A DNA stretch of 64,000 bases from Acidovorax sp. NCPPB 4044 (GTDB lineage Bacteria > Pseudomonadota > Gammaproteobacteria > Burkholderiales > Burkholderiaceae_C). The position numbers were made by a program, and so were the translations under genes. The stretch lies in NCBI RefSeq assembly GCF_028069655.1, contig NZ_JAMCOS010000001.1, positions 2,696,001 to 2,760,000 of the forward strand, given 5' to 3'. The notes under the pieces are model-generated. The model was not told the DNA's origin and did no database searches. It worked only from the letters and a program-made list of their open reading frames with translations. This document shows positions 17,189-26,690 of the stretch, piece after piece; position 1 is the stretch's first letter; every line of letters starts with the position of its first letter.

Positions 17189-18190
17189 TCACCCGGCTGC
17201 TGCGGCAGGGGCCGGCGGCAGATCCGCCATCTGCCGCTCGAAGGCGCGCAAGCGCTTGTAGATCGAGAGCTGCTCCACCACCGTGCTCCAGTTCTGCACG
17301 AGGAACTGGAACGAATCCATCACCTTGTCGAAGGCGCGCGAGATCTGCTGCATCACCCCGAGCGTGATCACCCCCGCGATCAGCGTGGGGCCGAGCGCCA
17401 CCAGCGGCACCAGCACGCTCACCTGCAGGTACGACCACTTCACCACGTCGAAGTACAGGTAGTTGAAGAAGAGGCGGAAATAATTGCGGCGCACGTCCGC
17501 GAACAGCGCGGCGGCCGTGGGCGGGGATGCGCGGGCCGGATCGTCCTCGCCCAGCACCAGTTCCTTGCGGTAGGCGGCTTCCACGCGCTGGTTGTGGAAC
17601 TCCAGGCCGGGCAGCCGCACGCCCACCACGGCCAGCAGCAGCGTGCCGCCCAGCGACCACGCCAGGGCCACCCAGACCAGCGCATGCGGCACGGCCCCGA
17701 TGAGCGGCAGGCCCGTGAGCTTGTCCGAAAGCACCCAGAGCACCGGAAGGAAGGCCGCCAGCGTCATCAGGCTGCGCATGCCGCTCAGGCCCAGGTCCTC
17801 CATCGTGCGGGCGAAGCGCATCGTGTCTTCCTGCACGCGCTGCGCGGCGCCCTCGATATGGCGCAGCCGCGGCCAGGCGGCCATGTAGTGCTCGTTCATG
17901 GCCTGCCGCCAGCGGATGATGTAGTGCTTGCAGAAAAAATCCACCAGCACCGCCGTCGTCACGTAGGCCATGGCGATGCGCGTGAAGGTGGAGAGCTGCC
18001 CCCAGAACTGCCCGGGGCCGATGCTGCCGGGCTTGCCCAGCGAGGTCTGGATCAGGTCGTAGAAGCTGCCGAACCAGTCGTTGATCTGCACATCGAGTTC
18101 GACCCGGTACCAGGTGGCCAGCAGGATCAATGCGGAGCCTGCGATCGACCAGGCCCACCAACGGCGGGAGAGGAAAAAGGACTTGAACAT
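17189..18190 (-). CDS. SbmA/BacA-like peptide transporter
   Basis: 333 residues with about seven hydrophobic segments and the family start MFKSFFLSRRWWAW. SbmA/BacA proteins are proton-driven inner-membrane importers of antimicrobial peptides, bleomycin and similar peptides, built like an ABC membrane domain without an ATPase. The family segments NEHYMAAWPRLRHIEGAAQRVQEDT and GVMQQISRAFDKVMDSFQ are clear in parts. It is shorter than enteric SbmA (about 400 residues). The ATG at 18190 opens directly into the first span. It is convergent with trhP, with a 49-bp repeat between the two. Confidence 0.82.
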   Translation of the reverse strand: MFKSFFLSRRWWAWSIAGSALILLATWYRVELDVQINDWFGSFYDLIQTSLGKPGSIGPGQFWGQLSTFTRIAMAYVTTAVLVDFFCKHYIIRWRQAMNEHYMAAWPRLRHIEGAAQRVQEDTMRFARTMEDLGLSGMRSLMTLAAFLPVLWVLSDKLTGLPLIGAVPHALVWVALAWSLGGTLLLAVVGVRLPGLEFHNQRVEAAYRKELVLGEDDPARASPPTAAALFADVRRNYFRLFFNYLYFDVVKWSYLQVSVLVPLVALGPTLIAGVITLGVMQQISRAFDKVMDSFQFLVQNWSTVVEQLSIYKRLRAFERQMADLPPAPAAAAG

Positions 18191-18291
18191 CGGGAAGCCG
18201 TGCTGGAGTGGTTATGCGCCGTCCGACCCGGGCCCGGCCGGAAATGTTCCGCGTGTCGCGGCCCCGGAGCGCAGCCTTCAGCCCCGCATAA

Positions 18292-18330
18292 GAAAAGGCC
18301 CCGGGGATCGCTCCCCGGGGCCTTCTCTTC
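18292..18330 (-). terminator. Rho-independent terminator after acnB
   Basis: A perfect 13-bp stem (18295-18307 with 18312-18324) and 4-base loop, very GC-rich. Read on the minus strand it is followed by CCTTTTCTT. It lies 50 bases past the acnB stop and upstream of the SbmA-like gene on the same strand, so it separates the two units. Confidence 0.85.
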
Positions 18331-18375
18331 ATCTCCGGCGCCTCGCGGCGCGCGGGCCCGGCCGGGCCCGTGGCG

Positions 18376-20967
18376 TCAGGCGGTGACGGCCTTGGCGGCG
18401 TCGGCGTATTCCTCGATCTGGTCGAAGTTCATGTAGCGGTACACGCTGGCCTTGTCGGCATCGATGACGCCCATCTCCTTCAGGTATTCCTCCTTGGTGG
18501 GCAGGTGGCCCAGGCGGGAGGCGATGGCGGCCAGCTCGGCGGAGCCCAGGAACACGTTGGTGTTCTTGCCCAGGCGGTTCGGGAAGTTGCGGGTGGAGGT
18601 GGAGATCACCGTCGCGCCTTCGCGCACCTGTGCCTGGTTGCCCATGCACAGCGAGCAGCCCGGCATCTCGGTGCGCGCACCGGCCGTGCCGAAGGCAGCG
18701 TAGTGGCCTTCCTTGATCAGCTCGCTCTCGTCCATCTTGGTCGGCGGCGCAACCCACAGCTTGACGGGAATGTCGCGCTGGCCGCCCAGCAGCTTGGCGG
18801 CTGCACGGAAATGGCCGATGTTGGTCATGCACGAACCGATGAAGGCTTCGTCGATCTTGGTGCCGGCCACTTCGGAGAGGAACTTGGCGTCGTCCGGATC
18901 GTTCGGGCAGCACACGATGGGCTCGGTGATGTCGGCCAGGTCGATCTCGATCACGGCGGCGTACTCGGCGTCCTTGTCGGCTTCGAGCAGCTGCGGGTCG
19001 GCCAGCCAGGCTTCCACCTTCTCGATGCGGCGCTTCAGGGTGCGCGCATCGGCGTAGCCATCGGCGATCATGTTCTTCATCAGCACGACGTTGCTGGTGA
19101 GGTACTCCTTGATCGGCTCGGGGTTGAGCTTGATGGTGCAGCCGGCGGCCGAGCGTTCGGCCGAAGCGTCGGAGAGCTCGAACGCCTGTTCGACCTTCAG
19201 TTCGGGCAGGCCTTCGATTTCGAGGATGCGGCCCGAGAAGATGTTCTTCTTGCCGGCCTTGGCCACCGTCAGCAGGCCCGCCTTGATGGCGTACAGCGGA
19301 ATGGCGTGCACGAGGTCGCGCAGCGTCACGCCGGGCTGCAGTTCGCCCTTGAAGCGCACCAGCACCGATTCAGGCATGTCCAGCGGCATCACGCCGGTGG
19401 CGGCACCGAAGGCCACGAGGCCCGAGCCGGCGGGGAACGAGATGCCGATCGGGAAGCGCGTGTGCGAATCGCCGCCCGTGCCCACGGTGTCGGGCAGCAG
19501 CAGGCGGTTCAGCCAGCTGTGGATCACGCCGTCGCCGGGGCGCAGTGCCACGCCGCCGCGGTTGCTGATGAAGGCCGGCAGTTCGCGGTGCGTTTTCACG
19601 TCCACGGGCTTCGGATAGGCGGCCGTGTGGCAGAACGACTGCATCACCATGTCGGCCGAGAAACCCAGGCAGGCCAGGTCCTTCAGCTCGTCGCGGGTCA
19701 TCGGGCCGGTGGTGTCCTGCGAGCCCACGGTCGTCATCTTGGGTTCGCAGTACGTGCCGGGGCGCACGCCCTGGCCTTCCGGCAGGCCCACGGCGCGGCC
19801 CACCATCTTCTGCGCCAGCGTGAAGCCGGCCTTTGTCTCCGCCGGAGCCTGCGGCAGGCGGAACGCGGTGGATGCGGGCAGGCCCAGGAATTCGCGCGCC
19901 TTGGTCGTCAGCGAGCGGCCGATGATCAGGTTGATGCGGCCGCCGGCACGCACCTCGTCGAACAGCACGTCGCTCTTGAGCTGGAATTCACCCACGGTCT
20001 CGCCGTTGCGCACCAGCTTGCCGTCGTAGGGCAGCACGTCGATCACGTCGCCCATCTCCAGCTTCGACACGTCCACTTCGATCGGCAGCGAGCCGGAGTC
20101 TTCCTGCGTGTTGAAGAAGATCGGAGCGATCTTGCCGCCCAGCGTGACACCGCCGAAGCGCTTGTTCGGCACGAACGGAATGTCGGCGCCCGTGGCCCAG
20201 ATCACGCTGTTGGTGGCCGACTTGCGCGAGGAGCCCGTGCCCACCACGTCGCCCACGTAGGCCACGAGGTGGCCCTTCTTCTTCAGGTCCTCGATGAATT
20301 GCATCGGGCCGCGCTTGCCGTCTTCCTCGGGCTTGAAGGCCGCGTCGGGGCGCGTGTTCTTCAGCATGGCGAGGTAGTGCAGCGGAATGTCGGGGCGGCT
20401 CCAGGCGTCGGGCGCGGGCGAAAGATCGTCGGTGTTGGTCTCGCCGGGCACCTTGAACACGGTGACGGTGATCTTCTTCGCGACTTCGGGGCGGCTGGTG
20501 AACCACTCGGCATCGGCCCACGACTGCATGACTTCCTTGGCCTTGGCGTTGCCGGCCTTGGCCTTCTCGGCCACGTCGTTGAAGAAGTCGAACATCAGCA
20601 GCGTCTTCTTCAGGCCTTCGGCGGCCACGGGCGCCACTTCGGCGTCGTCGAGCAGCTCGATCAGCGGATGCACGTTGTAGCCGCCCACCATGGTGCCCAG
20701 CAGCTCGGTGGCCTTGGCCTTGGAGACCAGGCCGACCTGCAGGTCGCCGTGCGCCACGGCGGCCAGGAAGCTGGCCTTGACCTTGGCGGCATCGTCCACG
20801 CCCGGGGGCACGCGGTGCGTCAGCAGGTCCAGCAGGAACGCGTCCTCGCCGGCGGGCGGGCTCTTGATCAGCTCGATCAGCTCGGCCACCTGCTTCGCGT
20901 CGAGCGGCAGGGGAGGAATGCCCAGGGCGGCGCGCTCGGCCACATGGTCACGGTAGGCTTTCAACAT
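18376..20967 (-). CDS. acnB: Aconitate hydratase B
   Basis: 863 residues, the bifunctional aconitase/2-methylisocitrate dehydratase of the TCA cycle. The AcnB-specific N-terminal HEAT-like domain ([16 protein letters not shown] start) precedes the swivelling and catalytic domains. Cluster ligands include Cys in [15 protein letters not shown], and [11 protein letters not shown] for the other two. The start at 20967 has GGAGAA upstream; an in-frame codon at 21012 would add a non-conserved leader. It is the last gene of a minus-strand block mdh-tam-citE-like-periplasmic protein-acnB and ends at a strong terminator. Confidence 0.96.
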   Translation of the reverse strand: MLKAYRDHVAERAALGIPPLPLDAKQVAELIELIKSPPAGEDAFLLDLLTHRVPPGVDDAAKVKASFLAAVAHGDLQVGLVSKAKATELLGTMVGGYNVHPLIELLDDAEVAPVAAEGLKKTLLMFDFFNDVAEKAKAGNAKAKEVMQSWADAEWFTSRPEVAKKITVTVFKVPGETNTDDLSPAPDAWSRPDIPLHYLAMLKNTRPDAAFKPEEDGKRGPMQFIEDLKKKGHLVAYVGDVVGTGSSRKSATNSVIWATGADIPFVPNKRFGGVTLGGKIAPIFFNTQEDSGSLPIEVDVSKLEMGDVIDVLPYDGKLVRNGETVGEFQLKSDVLFDEVRAGGRINLIIGRSLTTKAREFLGLPASTAFRLPQAPAETKAGFTLAQKMVGRAVGLPEGQGVRPGTYCEPKMTTVGSQDTTGPMTRDELKDLACLGFSADMVMQSFCHTAAYPKPVDVKTHRELPAFISNRGGVALRPGDGVIHSWLNRLLLPDTVGTGGDSHTRFPIGISFPAGSGLVAFGAATGVMPLDMPESVLVRFKGELQPGVTLRDLVHAIPLYAIKAGLLTVAKAGKKNIFSGRILEIEGLPELKVEQAFELSDASAERSAAGCTIKLNPEPIKEYLTSNVVLMKNMIADGYADARTLKRRIEKVEAWLADPQLLEADKDAEYAAVIEIDLADITEPIVCCPNDPDDAKFLSEVAGTKIDEAFIGSCMTNIGHFRAAAKLLGGQRDIPVKLWVAPPTKMDESELIKEGHYAAFGTAGARTEMPGCSLCMGNQAQVREGATVISTSTRNFPNRLGKNTNVFLGSAELAAIASRLGHLPTKEEYLKEMGVIDADKASVYRYMNFDQIEEYADAAKAVTA

Positions 20968-21090
20968 GGTGTTCTCCGGTGGGTTCGTTTGGATTTTTGG
21001 GGACGATGTCATCCGGCGGGCGCCTGGAAGGCGTCCGTCCGTGGTGGTTTCCAGGGCGGCGCCTCTCGGCCCGCCGTCTGCCGCCCCGCC

Positions 21091-21789
21091 TTACTTGGCG
21101 GGCGCTTCGGCCGCGGCCGGCGCGGTGGCCGCTGCAGCCGCGGGCGAATCCAGCAGGCTCGGCTGGGGGTTCTTGCGGATGGATTCGGTGACTGCGACCT
21201 GCTGCGGGCTCATGCATTCGTCGGCCAGGCGCTGGCCCAGCTTCTGGTTCATGAGCATGGACTTGTTGGCGATCTGGATCCAGACGGCGCCGGCCTGCGC
21301 ATCTTCCAGGCGCACCGCGCCGGTGCTCGTGGAGACCGGCGTCATGCGGTAGTGGAAGCCCTTGCCGGCCACCTGGAAGTAGCCGGGCGACTTCGGGTCG
21401 GCCTCGATGTTGACCGAAGCCCCCAGCTCGCAGGGGATGTGGCCCGTGTGCACGCGCTCGGCGATCGCCAGCTCGGCGGGACTGAGGGCGGCCTCGGCCG
21501 CGATCAGGCCGGACGCCACCTGGTTGGTCGCGCTCTTGAGCTGCGCACGGCTGCTCTGCGGCTTGGCCTTGGCCACCTTGGTGGACTTGGCTTCCTCCGA
21601 CTTGGAGGCCGCGGCCTTCGTGCTCTTGGCGGGGGCCTTGGCTGCAGGCTTGGTGCCCTCCGCCTTGGCGGCAGCGGCGGTCTTGGCCGGTGCCTTGGCG
21701 GCCGGCTTGGCCGGGGTGGAAGAGGCATCCTGCGCCAGCACCAGGGCAGGAGTCAGCAGCATCAGTGCGGAAGCGATGAGTTGTTTCAT
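21091..21789 (-). CDS. Exported protein of unknown function with Ala/Lys/Pro-rich linker
   Basis: 232 residues, not recognised as a characterised family. A signal peptide (MKQLIASALMLLTPALVLAQ) is followed by a low-complexity Ala/Lys/Pro stretch (about 22-75) resembling a cell-wall or DNA-binding tail. A folded domain of about 120 residues has two cysteines (IPCELGAS, ADECMSP) that could form a disulfide. GGAG lies five bases before ATG 21789. It lies between the CitE-like gene and acnB; the spacing of 65 and 123 bases allows co-transcription but does not prove it. Confidence 0.72.
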   Translation of the reverse strand: MKQLIASALMLLTPALVLAQDASSTPAKPAAKAPAKTAAAAKAEGTKPAAKAPAKSTKAAASKSEEAKSTKVAKAKPQSSRAQLKSATNQVASGLIAAEAALSPAELAIAERVHTGHIPCELGASVNIEADPKSPGYFQVAGKGFHYRMTPVSTSTGAVRLEDAQAGAVWIQIANKSMLMNQKLGQRLADECMSPQQVAVTESIRKNPQPSLLDSPAAAAATAPAAAEAPAK

Positions 21790-21854
21790 GGGGACTCCAG
21801 CAAGGGAGAAGGAAGCGTGGGGGGAACGGAGCTGGCAGGCAGCGGCAGCGGGGC

Positions 21855-22877
21855 TCAAGAGGCCCCCGCCGCAGTGGAATCGAACCAGGCCCGCGCCGCC
21901 ATGGGCAGCGCGCGGCCGGTCTGGTGTGCACGCTCCAGCACCTGCCAGAAATAGCGGTAGCTGGCCCGGTCGTGCAGAACGCCGTCCACGCTGATGGGAG
22001 CCCATGCAGCGCGCTCGGCGGCGGAAACGATGGAAGCAGCCTGCGCGATCTCGTCCCCGGCCGGCGCGAAGGCCTCCAGGATGGGACGGATCTGCGCCGG
22101 GTGGATGCTCCACATGCGCGTGTAGCCGAAATCGCGGGCCGCGCGGCCGGCGGCGGCGCGCAGGGCCGCGGCATCGCTGAACTCGGTCACCACGCAGTGC
22201 GACGGCACCTTGCCGTGTGCGTGGCACGCGGCGGCGATCTCCAGCTTGGCGCGCACCACCAGGGGGTGTTCGAACTGGCCCTGCACGCCCATGGCCTGCG
22301 CGGGAATGGCCCCGCCGTGCGCGGAGACGAAATCCATGAGGCCGAAGCTGATCGATTCGACACGCGGGTGCGCGGCGATCTCGAAGGCGCGGTGCACGGC
22401 CGCGGGCGACTCGATGAGCACGTGCAGCGGCAGCGCGCGGGCCCCCGCTGCATCCAGCGCGCGTTCGGCCCGCAGCACGTCGTCCACCGACTCGACCTTG
22501 GGCACCATGAGATGGCAGAGGCGGTGGCCCGCCTCGCCGGCGATCGTGGCGACATCGGCCGCGAAGGCAGGATGGTCCACGGTGTGCACACGGGCCGCCA
22601 CGCGGGCGCCGGGGTGCGCATCGCGTGCCAGCGCCGCCACCAGGGCGGCATGCGCGCGCTCCTGGCCGGCCGGCGCGCCATCCTCGCAATCGAGGGTGAC
22701 ATCGAAAACGCAGCGGCCGAACTCCGCAGCCATCTCGGCCTGCAACTGCAGGCTCTTGCGCATGCGCAGCTCGACGCCGCTGTAGTGGTCGCAGACCGGC
22801 AGCCGCGCCGCCGCCGCCTGGGCGCCCAGCAGCACCTCGGCGGGATGGAGCGGCGCGGAAGGCACGGCGGACATCAT
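21855..22877 (-). CDS. CitE-like HpcH/HpaI family CoA-ester lyase or aldolase
   Basis: 340 residues of the HpcH/HpaI aldolase/citrate lyase beta superfamily: VFDVTLDCEDGAP (metal-binding acidic residues), HLMVPKVESVDD, LIESPAAVHRAFEI and FGLMDFVSAHGG fit a TIM barrel of this type. Such enzymes cleave malyl-CoA, citramalyl-CoA or similar esters; the substrate here is open. The start overlaps the stop of the preceding methyltransferase gene by four bases (ATGA), so the two are translationally coupled. Its location among TCA genes suggests repair or side-product metabolism. Confidence 0.82.
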   Translation of the reverse strand: MMSAVPSAPLHPAEVLLGAQAAAARLPVCDHYSGVELRMRKSLQLQAEMAAEFGRCVFDVTLDCEDGAPAGQERAHAALVAALARDAHPGARVAARVHTVDHPAFAADVATIAGEAGHRLCHLMVPKVESVDDVLRAERALDAAGARALPLHVLIESPAAVHRAFEIAAHPRVESISFGLMDFVSAHGGAIPAQAMGVQGQFEHPLVVRAKLEIAAACHAHGKVPSHCVVTEFSDAAALRAAAGRAARDFGYTRMWSIHPAQIRPILEAFAPAGDEIAQAASIVSAAERAAWAPISVDGVLHDRASYRYFWQVLERAHQTGRALPMAARAWFDSTAAGAS

Positions 22878-23656
22878 GCGGAGCGCCGCGCCACGATGAA
22901 CATGCGCGGAAACGCGAGCAGGCGGCGCCCGTCGGTGCGGGCCGGGTAGGCGGCATCGATGCCGCGCTCATAGGTGGCCAGGAAGCTGGCGCGCAGATCG
23001 TGCGGCAGGGGATCGACGAAGGGCTTCAGGCCCGTGCCGCTCACCCAATCCACGATGGCGGCCGCCGATGCCATGGGGTGCTGGTAGACGGTGTGCCACA
23101 CGTCCACGCTCTGGGCCACGGGCGCCAAGAGGTCGTAGTAGTCGGCAATGCCGAGGATGCGCGTGCGCAGGGCCGCGGCATCGCCGATGGCGTCGCGCCA
23201 GGGCGCCTGCGCGGCGGTCTCGCGCATCAGCCGGTGCGATGGCTCTTCGCGGTTGTCCGGCATCTGGACCGCCAGCACGCCGCCGGGGGCGAGCGATGCG
23301 AAGAGCCGGGGAATGAGGTCGCCATGCCCGCCCACCCACTGGAGCGATGCATTGGCATAGAGCAGGTCGGGCGCCTCGCCCTCCTGCGGTGCCCAGGCAG
23401 CGATGTCGGCCTGGGTGAATTCCGCCGCCGGCAGGCGCTCGCGGGCGCTCTGCAGCATGGCCGCGGAGGTGTCGATGCCGGTGACGCGCGCCTGCGGGAA
23501 GCGCGCGGCCAGCAGTTCGGTGGAGTTGCCGGGGCCGCAGCCCAGATCGACCACGCGGGATGCCGCCGCCAGCGGCACCCGCGCGAGCAGTTCCTGGGCC
23601 GGGCGCGTGCGCTCGTCCTCGAAACGGCGGTAGAGCGCGGGGTTCCAGTCGTGCAT
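22874..23656 (-). CDS. tam: Trans-aconitate 2-methyltransferase
   Basis: 260 residues, S-adenosylmethionine-dependent class I methyltransferase. The nucleotide-binding motif VVDLGCGPGNSTELLAARF and the N-terminal WNPALYRRFEDERTRPA are typical of Tam, which esterifies trans-aconitate, an inhibitory by-product of aconitase. ATG 23656 starts the conserved MHDWNP; earlier in-frame codons add seven non-conserved residues. The neighbour is consistent: acnB lies in the same minus-strand block. The 4-base overlap with the CitE-like gene indicates one operon. Confidence 0.86.
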   Translation of the reverse strand: MHDWNPALYRRFEDERTRPAQELLARVPLAAASRVVDLGCGPGNSTELLAARFPQARVTGIDTSAAMLQSARERLPAAEFTQADIAAWAPQEGEAPDLLYANASLQWVGGHGDLIPRLFASLAPGGVLAVQMPDNREEPSHRLMRETAAQAPWRDAIGDAAALRTRILGIADYYDLLAPVAQSVDVWHTVYQHPMASAAAIVDWVSGTGLKPFVDPLPHDLRASFLATYERGIDAAYPARTDGRRLLAFPRMFIVARRSA

Positions 23657-23693
23657 GGGCATCACGCGGTGCGGCAACCGGCGGCAGACTGCC

Positions 23694-24680
23694 TTACAGC
23701 AGGTGCTTCACGCCGTCCTGTTCGCCTTGCAGCTCGGCCAGCGTCTTGTTGATGCGTTCCTGGCTGAATGCGTCGATCTCCAGGCCTTCGACGATCTTGT
23801 ATTCGCCGTTTTCGGTGGTGACCGGGTAGCCGAACACGATGCCTTCAGGAATGCCGTACTCGCCCTTGGACGGAACGCCCATCGTGACCCACTTGCCGTT
23901 GGAGCCCAGGGCCCAGTCGCGCATGTGGTCGATGGCGGCGTTCGCAGCCGATGCGGCGGAAGAAGAGCCACGCGCTTCGATGATGGCGGCGCCGCGCTTG
24001 CCCACCGTGGGCAGGAAGGTGTCGGCATTCCAGACCTGGTCGTTGATCAGGTCCTTGACGCTTTCGCCACCGATGGTGGCGAAGCGGTAGTCGGCGTACA
24101 TCGTGGGCGAGTGGTTGCCCCAGACGGTCAGCTTCTCGATGCTGCCCACGGCCTTGCCGGTCTTGGCGGCGATCTGGCTGGCGGCGCGGTTGTGGTCCAG
24201 GCGCAGCATGGCGGTGAAGTTCTTGGCCGGCAGGTCCGGGGCCGACTTCATCGCGATGTAGGCATTGGTGTTGGCGGGGTTGCCGACCACGAGCACCTTC
24301 ACGTTGCGCGAGGCGACTGCGTTCAGGGCCTTGCCCTGGGCCGTGAAGATCTGGGCGTTGGCGGCCAGCAGGTCGGCGCGCTCCATGCCGGGGCCGCGCG
24401 GACGGGCACCCACCAGCAGGGCGTAGTCGGTGTCCTTGAAGGCGGTTGCGGGATCGCTGTGGGCTTCCATGCCGGCCAGCAGCGGGAAAGCGCAATCCTC
24501 GAGTTCCATCATCACGCCCTTGAGTGCCTTCTGGGCCTTCTCGTCGGGGATTTCGAGCAGTTGCAGGATGACGGGCTGGTCCTTGCCGAGCATTTCGCCG
24601 GAAGCGATGCGGAACAGCAGTGCGTAACCAATTTGACCGGCTGCACCGGTGACGGCGACGCGGACGGGCTTCTTGCTCAT
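23694..24680 (-). CDS. mdh: Malate dehydrogenase
   Basis: 328 residues, NAD-dependent malate to oxaloacetate step of the TCA cycle. The N-terminal [18 protein letters not shown] binds NAD. The substrate and catalytic residues lie in [24 protein letters not shown] and [12 protein letters not shown] (active His). This is the cytosolic-type MDH usual in betaproteobacteria. ATG 24680 follows a good leader. A promoter with TTGACC and TAAACT boxes (18-base spacer) lies upstream on the minus strand at 24806-24777, next to the GntR-family palindrome. First gene of the block ending with acnB. Confidence 0.96.
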   Translation of the reverse strand: MSKKPVRVAVTGAAGQIGYALLFRIASGEMLGKDQPVILQLLEIPDEKAQKALKGVMMELEDCAFPLLAGMEAHSDPATAFKDTDYALLVGARPRGPGMERADLLAANAQIFTAQGKALNAVASRNVKVLVVGNPANTNAYIAMKSAPDLPAKNFTAMLRLDHNRAASQIAAKTGKAVGSIEKLTVWGNHSPTMYADYRFATIGGESVKDLINDQVWNADTFLPTVGKRGAAIIEARGSSSAASAANAAIDHMRDWALGSNGKWVTMGVPSKGEYGIPEGIVFGYPVTTENGEYKIVEGLEIDAFSQERINKTLAELQGEQDGVKHLL

Positions 24681-24776
24681 GGGAAAACTCCAGAAGATGG
24701 GATGGAACGGGTGTCGGTGCAGGAGGCACCAGCGCCAGTCAGACCAGGCAGTCTGGGTCCTGCAGAACAACGGGAG

Positions 24777-24806
24777 AGTTTACCGCCGAAATCCGGCCAG
24801 GGTCAA
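24777..24806 (-). promoter_or_regulatory. Predicted sigma-70 promoter of mdh
   Basis: On the minus strand TTGACC (24806-24801) and TAAACT (24782-24777) are separated by 18 bases, giving a leader of about 90 bases before mdh. The palindrome at 24818-24829 lies 11 bases upstream of the -35 box. Confidence 0.55.
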
Positions 24807-24807
24807 T

Positions 24808-24835
24808 TTGTCTTATGTCTTATATAAGATATGAT
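24808..24835 (+). promoter_or_regulatory. gntR promoter with palindromic operator TCTTATATAAGA
   Basis: TTGTCT (24808-24813) and TATGAT (24830-24835) with a 16-base spacer form a promoter for the plus-strand regulator gene. The perfect 12-bp palindrome TCTTATATAAGA (24818-24829) fills the spacer, and the matches extend outward with a mismatch on each side. A bound regulator would block its own promoter and affect the divergent mdh promoter. Confidence 0.6.
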
Positions 24836-24876
24836 CCAGACCGCCGCGAAAGCCACCCGCGGACCCCACGATCCGC

Positions 24877-25668
24877 ATGTCCACCTCCCCGGCGACCACC
24901 TCCGACAGCCCCGCCCTACCGGCCGGCGGCGCGGCTGCACCGACGCCGGCCTTCAGCCCGCTCTACCAGCAGATCAAGGGCCTCATCCTGCAGAGCCTGC
25001 AGCACGGCGAATGGAAGCCGGGCGAGGCCATCCCGAGCGAAATGGACCTGGCCGGCCGCTTCCGCGTGAGCCAGGGCACGGTGCGCAAGGCCATCGACGA
25101 GCTGGCCGCCGAGAACCTGGTCATGCGCCGCCAGGGCAAGGGCACCTTCGTCGCCACGCATGCCGAGCGCCACGTGCAGTACCGCTTCCTCAAGCTGCAG
25201 CCCGACGAGGGCGACGCCAACACCGAAGGCCCCGCGCAGCGCCGCATCATCGAATGCCGCCGCATGCGCGCCAGCGCCGACATCGCGCGCGCCCTGGCGC
25301 TGCGCACCGGAGACGCGGTGGTGATGGCCCGGCGCATCCTGTCGTTCTCCGAGGTGCCCACCATCCTGGAGGACATCTGGCTGCCGGGCCAGGCCTTCAA
25401 GGGCCTTACGGCCGAGCGGCTGGCCGGCTATCCCGGCCCCACCTATGCGATGTTCGAGCTCGACTTCGGCGTGCGCATGGTCCGCGCGGACGAGAAGATC
25501 CGCGCCGTGCTTCCGGATGCCGAGCAGGCGGCGCTCCTGGGCATCGACGCCGGCACGCCCCTGCTCAGCGTGGAGCGCATCGCCTGCACCTACAACGATG
25601 TTCCGATGGAGTTACGACGCGGCCTCTACCGGACCGATACGCACCATTACCACAATGCATTGCAGTGA
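24877..25668 (+). CDS. GntR family regulator with UTRA domain (HutC subfamily)
   Basis: 263 residues: winged helix-turn-helix at about 28-97 (PSEMDLAGRFRVSQGTVRKAIDEL, with MRRQGKGTFVA ending the wing) and a UTRA ligand-binding domain from about 110 to 255. It lies between mdh and the sdh-gltA operon, divergent from the first and co-oriented with the second, so a role in TCA-cycle gene control is likely. The palindrome within its own promoter suggests autoregulation. The effector is unknown; a TCA-related organic acid is a reasonable guess. Confidence 0.87.
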   Translation: MSTSPATTSDSPALPAGGAAAPTPAFSPLYQQIKGLILQSLQHGEWKPGEAIPSEMDLAGRFRVSQGTVRKAIDELAAENLVMRRQGKGTFVATHAERHVQYRFLKLQPDEGDANTEGPAQRRIIECRRMRASADIARALALRTGDAVVMARRILSFSEVPTILEDIWLPGQAFKGLTAERLAGYPGPTYAMFELDFGVRMVRADEKIRAVLPDAEQAALLGIDAGTPLLSVERIACTYNDVPMELRRGLYRTDTHHYHNALQ

Positions 25669-25805
25669 TCCGGCCGTGTCGGTCTGCACGCAGAAGATGG
25701 AAATCGCAGTACCCACAAGCTCTGCGTTGTTGCATTGCAATAGAATTTTGGGCTGTTTCGCCTGCGCGAAATTACAAAGCAGTTACATCCACGAAAGCTA
25801 CCGCC

Positions 25806-26240
25806 ATGACCGAGATCGCCAAAAAGCGGCCTGAATTCCGCAATATCAACGCCCTCACGGACCTGCCCACCTACCAGTTGCCGGCCGCGGGCTGGGTGTC
25901 GATCCTGCACCGCATCAGCGGTGTGATCATGCTGGCACTGCTGCCCTTCGTGCTATGGATGTTCGATACCTCGGTGTCTTCCGAGATCTCGTTCGGCAAA
26001 TTCACGTCGGCCTTCACGGCGGGCCTGGGCTTCGTGCCGGGGTGGTTCGTCAAGCTGGTGGTGCTGGCGCTGATCTGGTCCTACCTGCACCATTTCACGG
26101 CCGGCCTGCGCCACCTGTGGATGGACGTGAGCCATGACGCGGTGAGCAAGGAATTCGGCCGCAAATCGGCCAAGGCCACGCTCGCGATCAGCATCGCGCT
26201 CACCCTGGTCCTGGGCGCCAAGCTCTTCGGCCTGTACTGA
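25806..26240 (+). CDS. sdhC: Succinate dehydrogenase cytochrome b556 subunit
   Basis: 144 residues, three membrane spans, one of the two anchors that bind heme b and ubiquinone in complex II. The family start RPEFRNINALTDLPTYQLP and the heme-ligand region WSYLHHFTAGLRHLWMD are clear. It is the first gene of sdhCDAB-sdhE-gltA. The 137-base upstream gap contains a possible -10 (TAGAAT, 25741) next to the small palindrome TTGCATTGCAA (25730-25740). Confidence 0.94.
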   Translation: MTEIAKKRPEFRNINALTDLPTYQLPAAGWVSILHRISGVIMLALLPFVLWMFDTSVSSEISFGKFTSAFTAGLGFVPGWFVKLVVLALIWSYLHHFTAGLRHLWMDVSHDAVSKEFGRKSAKATLAISIALTLVLGAKLFGLY

Positions 26241-26290
26241 TCCGCCCGCGCTCCCCTCCTCTCCCCCACACACAACTCCAAGGATTCCCC

Positions 26291-26656
26291 ATGTCCGTGA
26301 ACTATGGTTCCAAGCGCACCGTCGTCGGCGCCCACTACGGTGTGCGCGACTGGCTCAGCCAGCGCGTGACCGCGGCCCTCATGGCCGTCTTCACCATCGT
26401 CCTGCTCGCGCAGGTGCTGCTCACCAAGGGCCCCATCGGCTACGACCGCTGGGCTGCGATCTTCTCGGCGCAGTGGATGAAGGTGCTCACGTTTTCCGTC
26501 GTCGTCGGCCTGGCTTGGCACGCCTGGGTGGGCATGCGCGACGTGCTGATGGACTACGTCAAGCCCGTCGGCCTGCGCCTGGCACTGCAGGCGATCACGA
26601 TCTTCTGGCTCGTCGGCTGTGCCGGCTGGGGCGTCCAGATCCTCTGGCGCCTGTGA
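26291..26656 (+). CDS. sdhD: Succinate dehydrogenase membrane anchor subunit
   Basis: 121 residues with three membrane spans. VGAHYGVRDWLSQRVTAALMA at the start and AWHAWVGMRDVLMDYVK in the middle carry the conserved quinone and heme-side residues. It partners SdhC in complex II. It starts 50 bases after sdhC and precedes sdhA by 34 bases, all on the plus strand. Confidence 0.94.
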   Translation: MSVNYGSKRTVVGAHYGVRDWLSQRVTAALMAVFTIVLLAQVLLTKGPIGYDRWAAIFSAQWMKVLTFSVVVGLAWHAWVGMRDVLMDYVKPVGLRLALQAITIFWLVGCAGWGVQILWRL

Positions 26657-26690
26657 TCCGATTCCCCCGCGACTGAAAGAGCAACCAACA

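Noticed and set aside
18370..21954. A 1194-residue open frame on the plus strand across acnB
   Set aside because: Antisense shadow of acnB and its neighbour; composition (His, Gly, Arg) is not protein-like.
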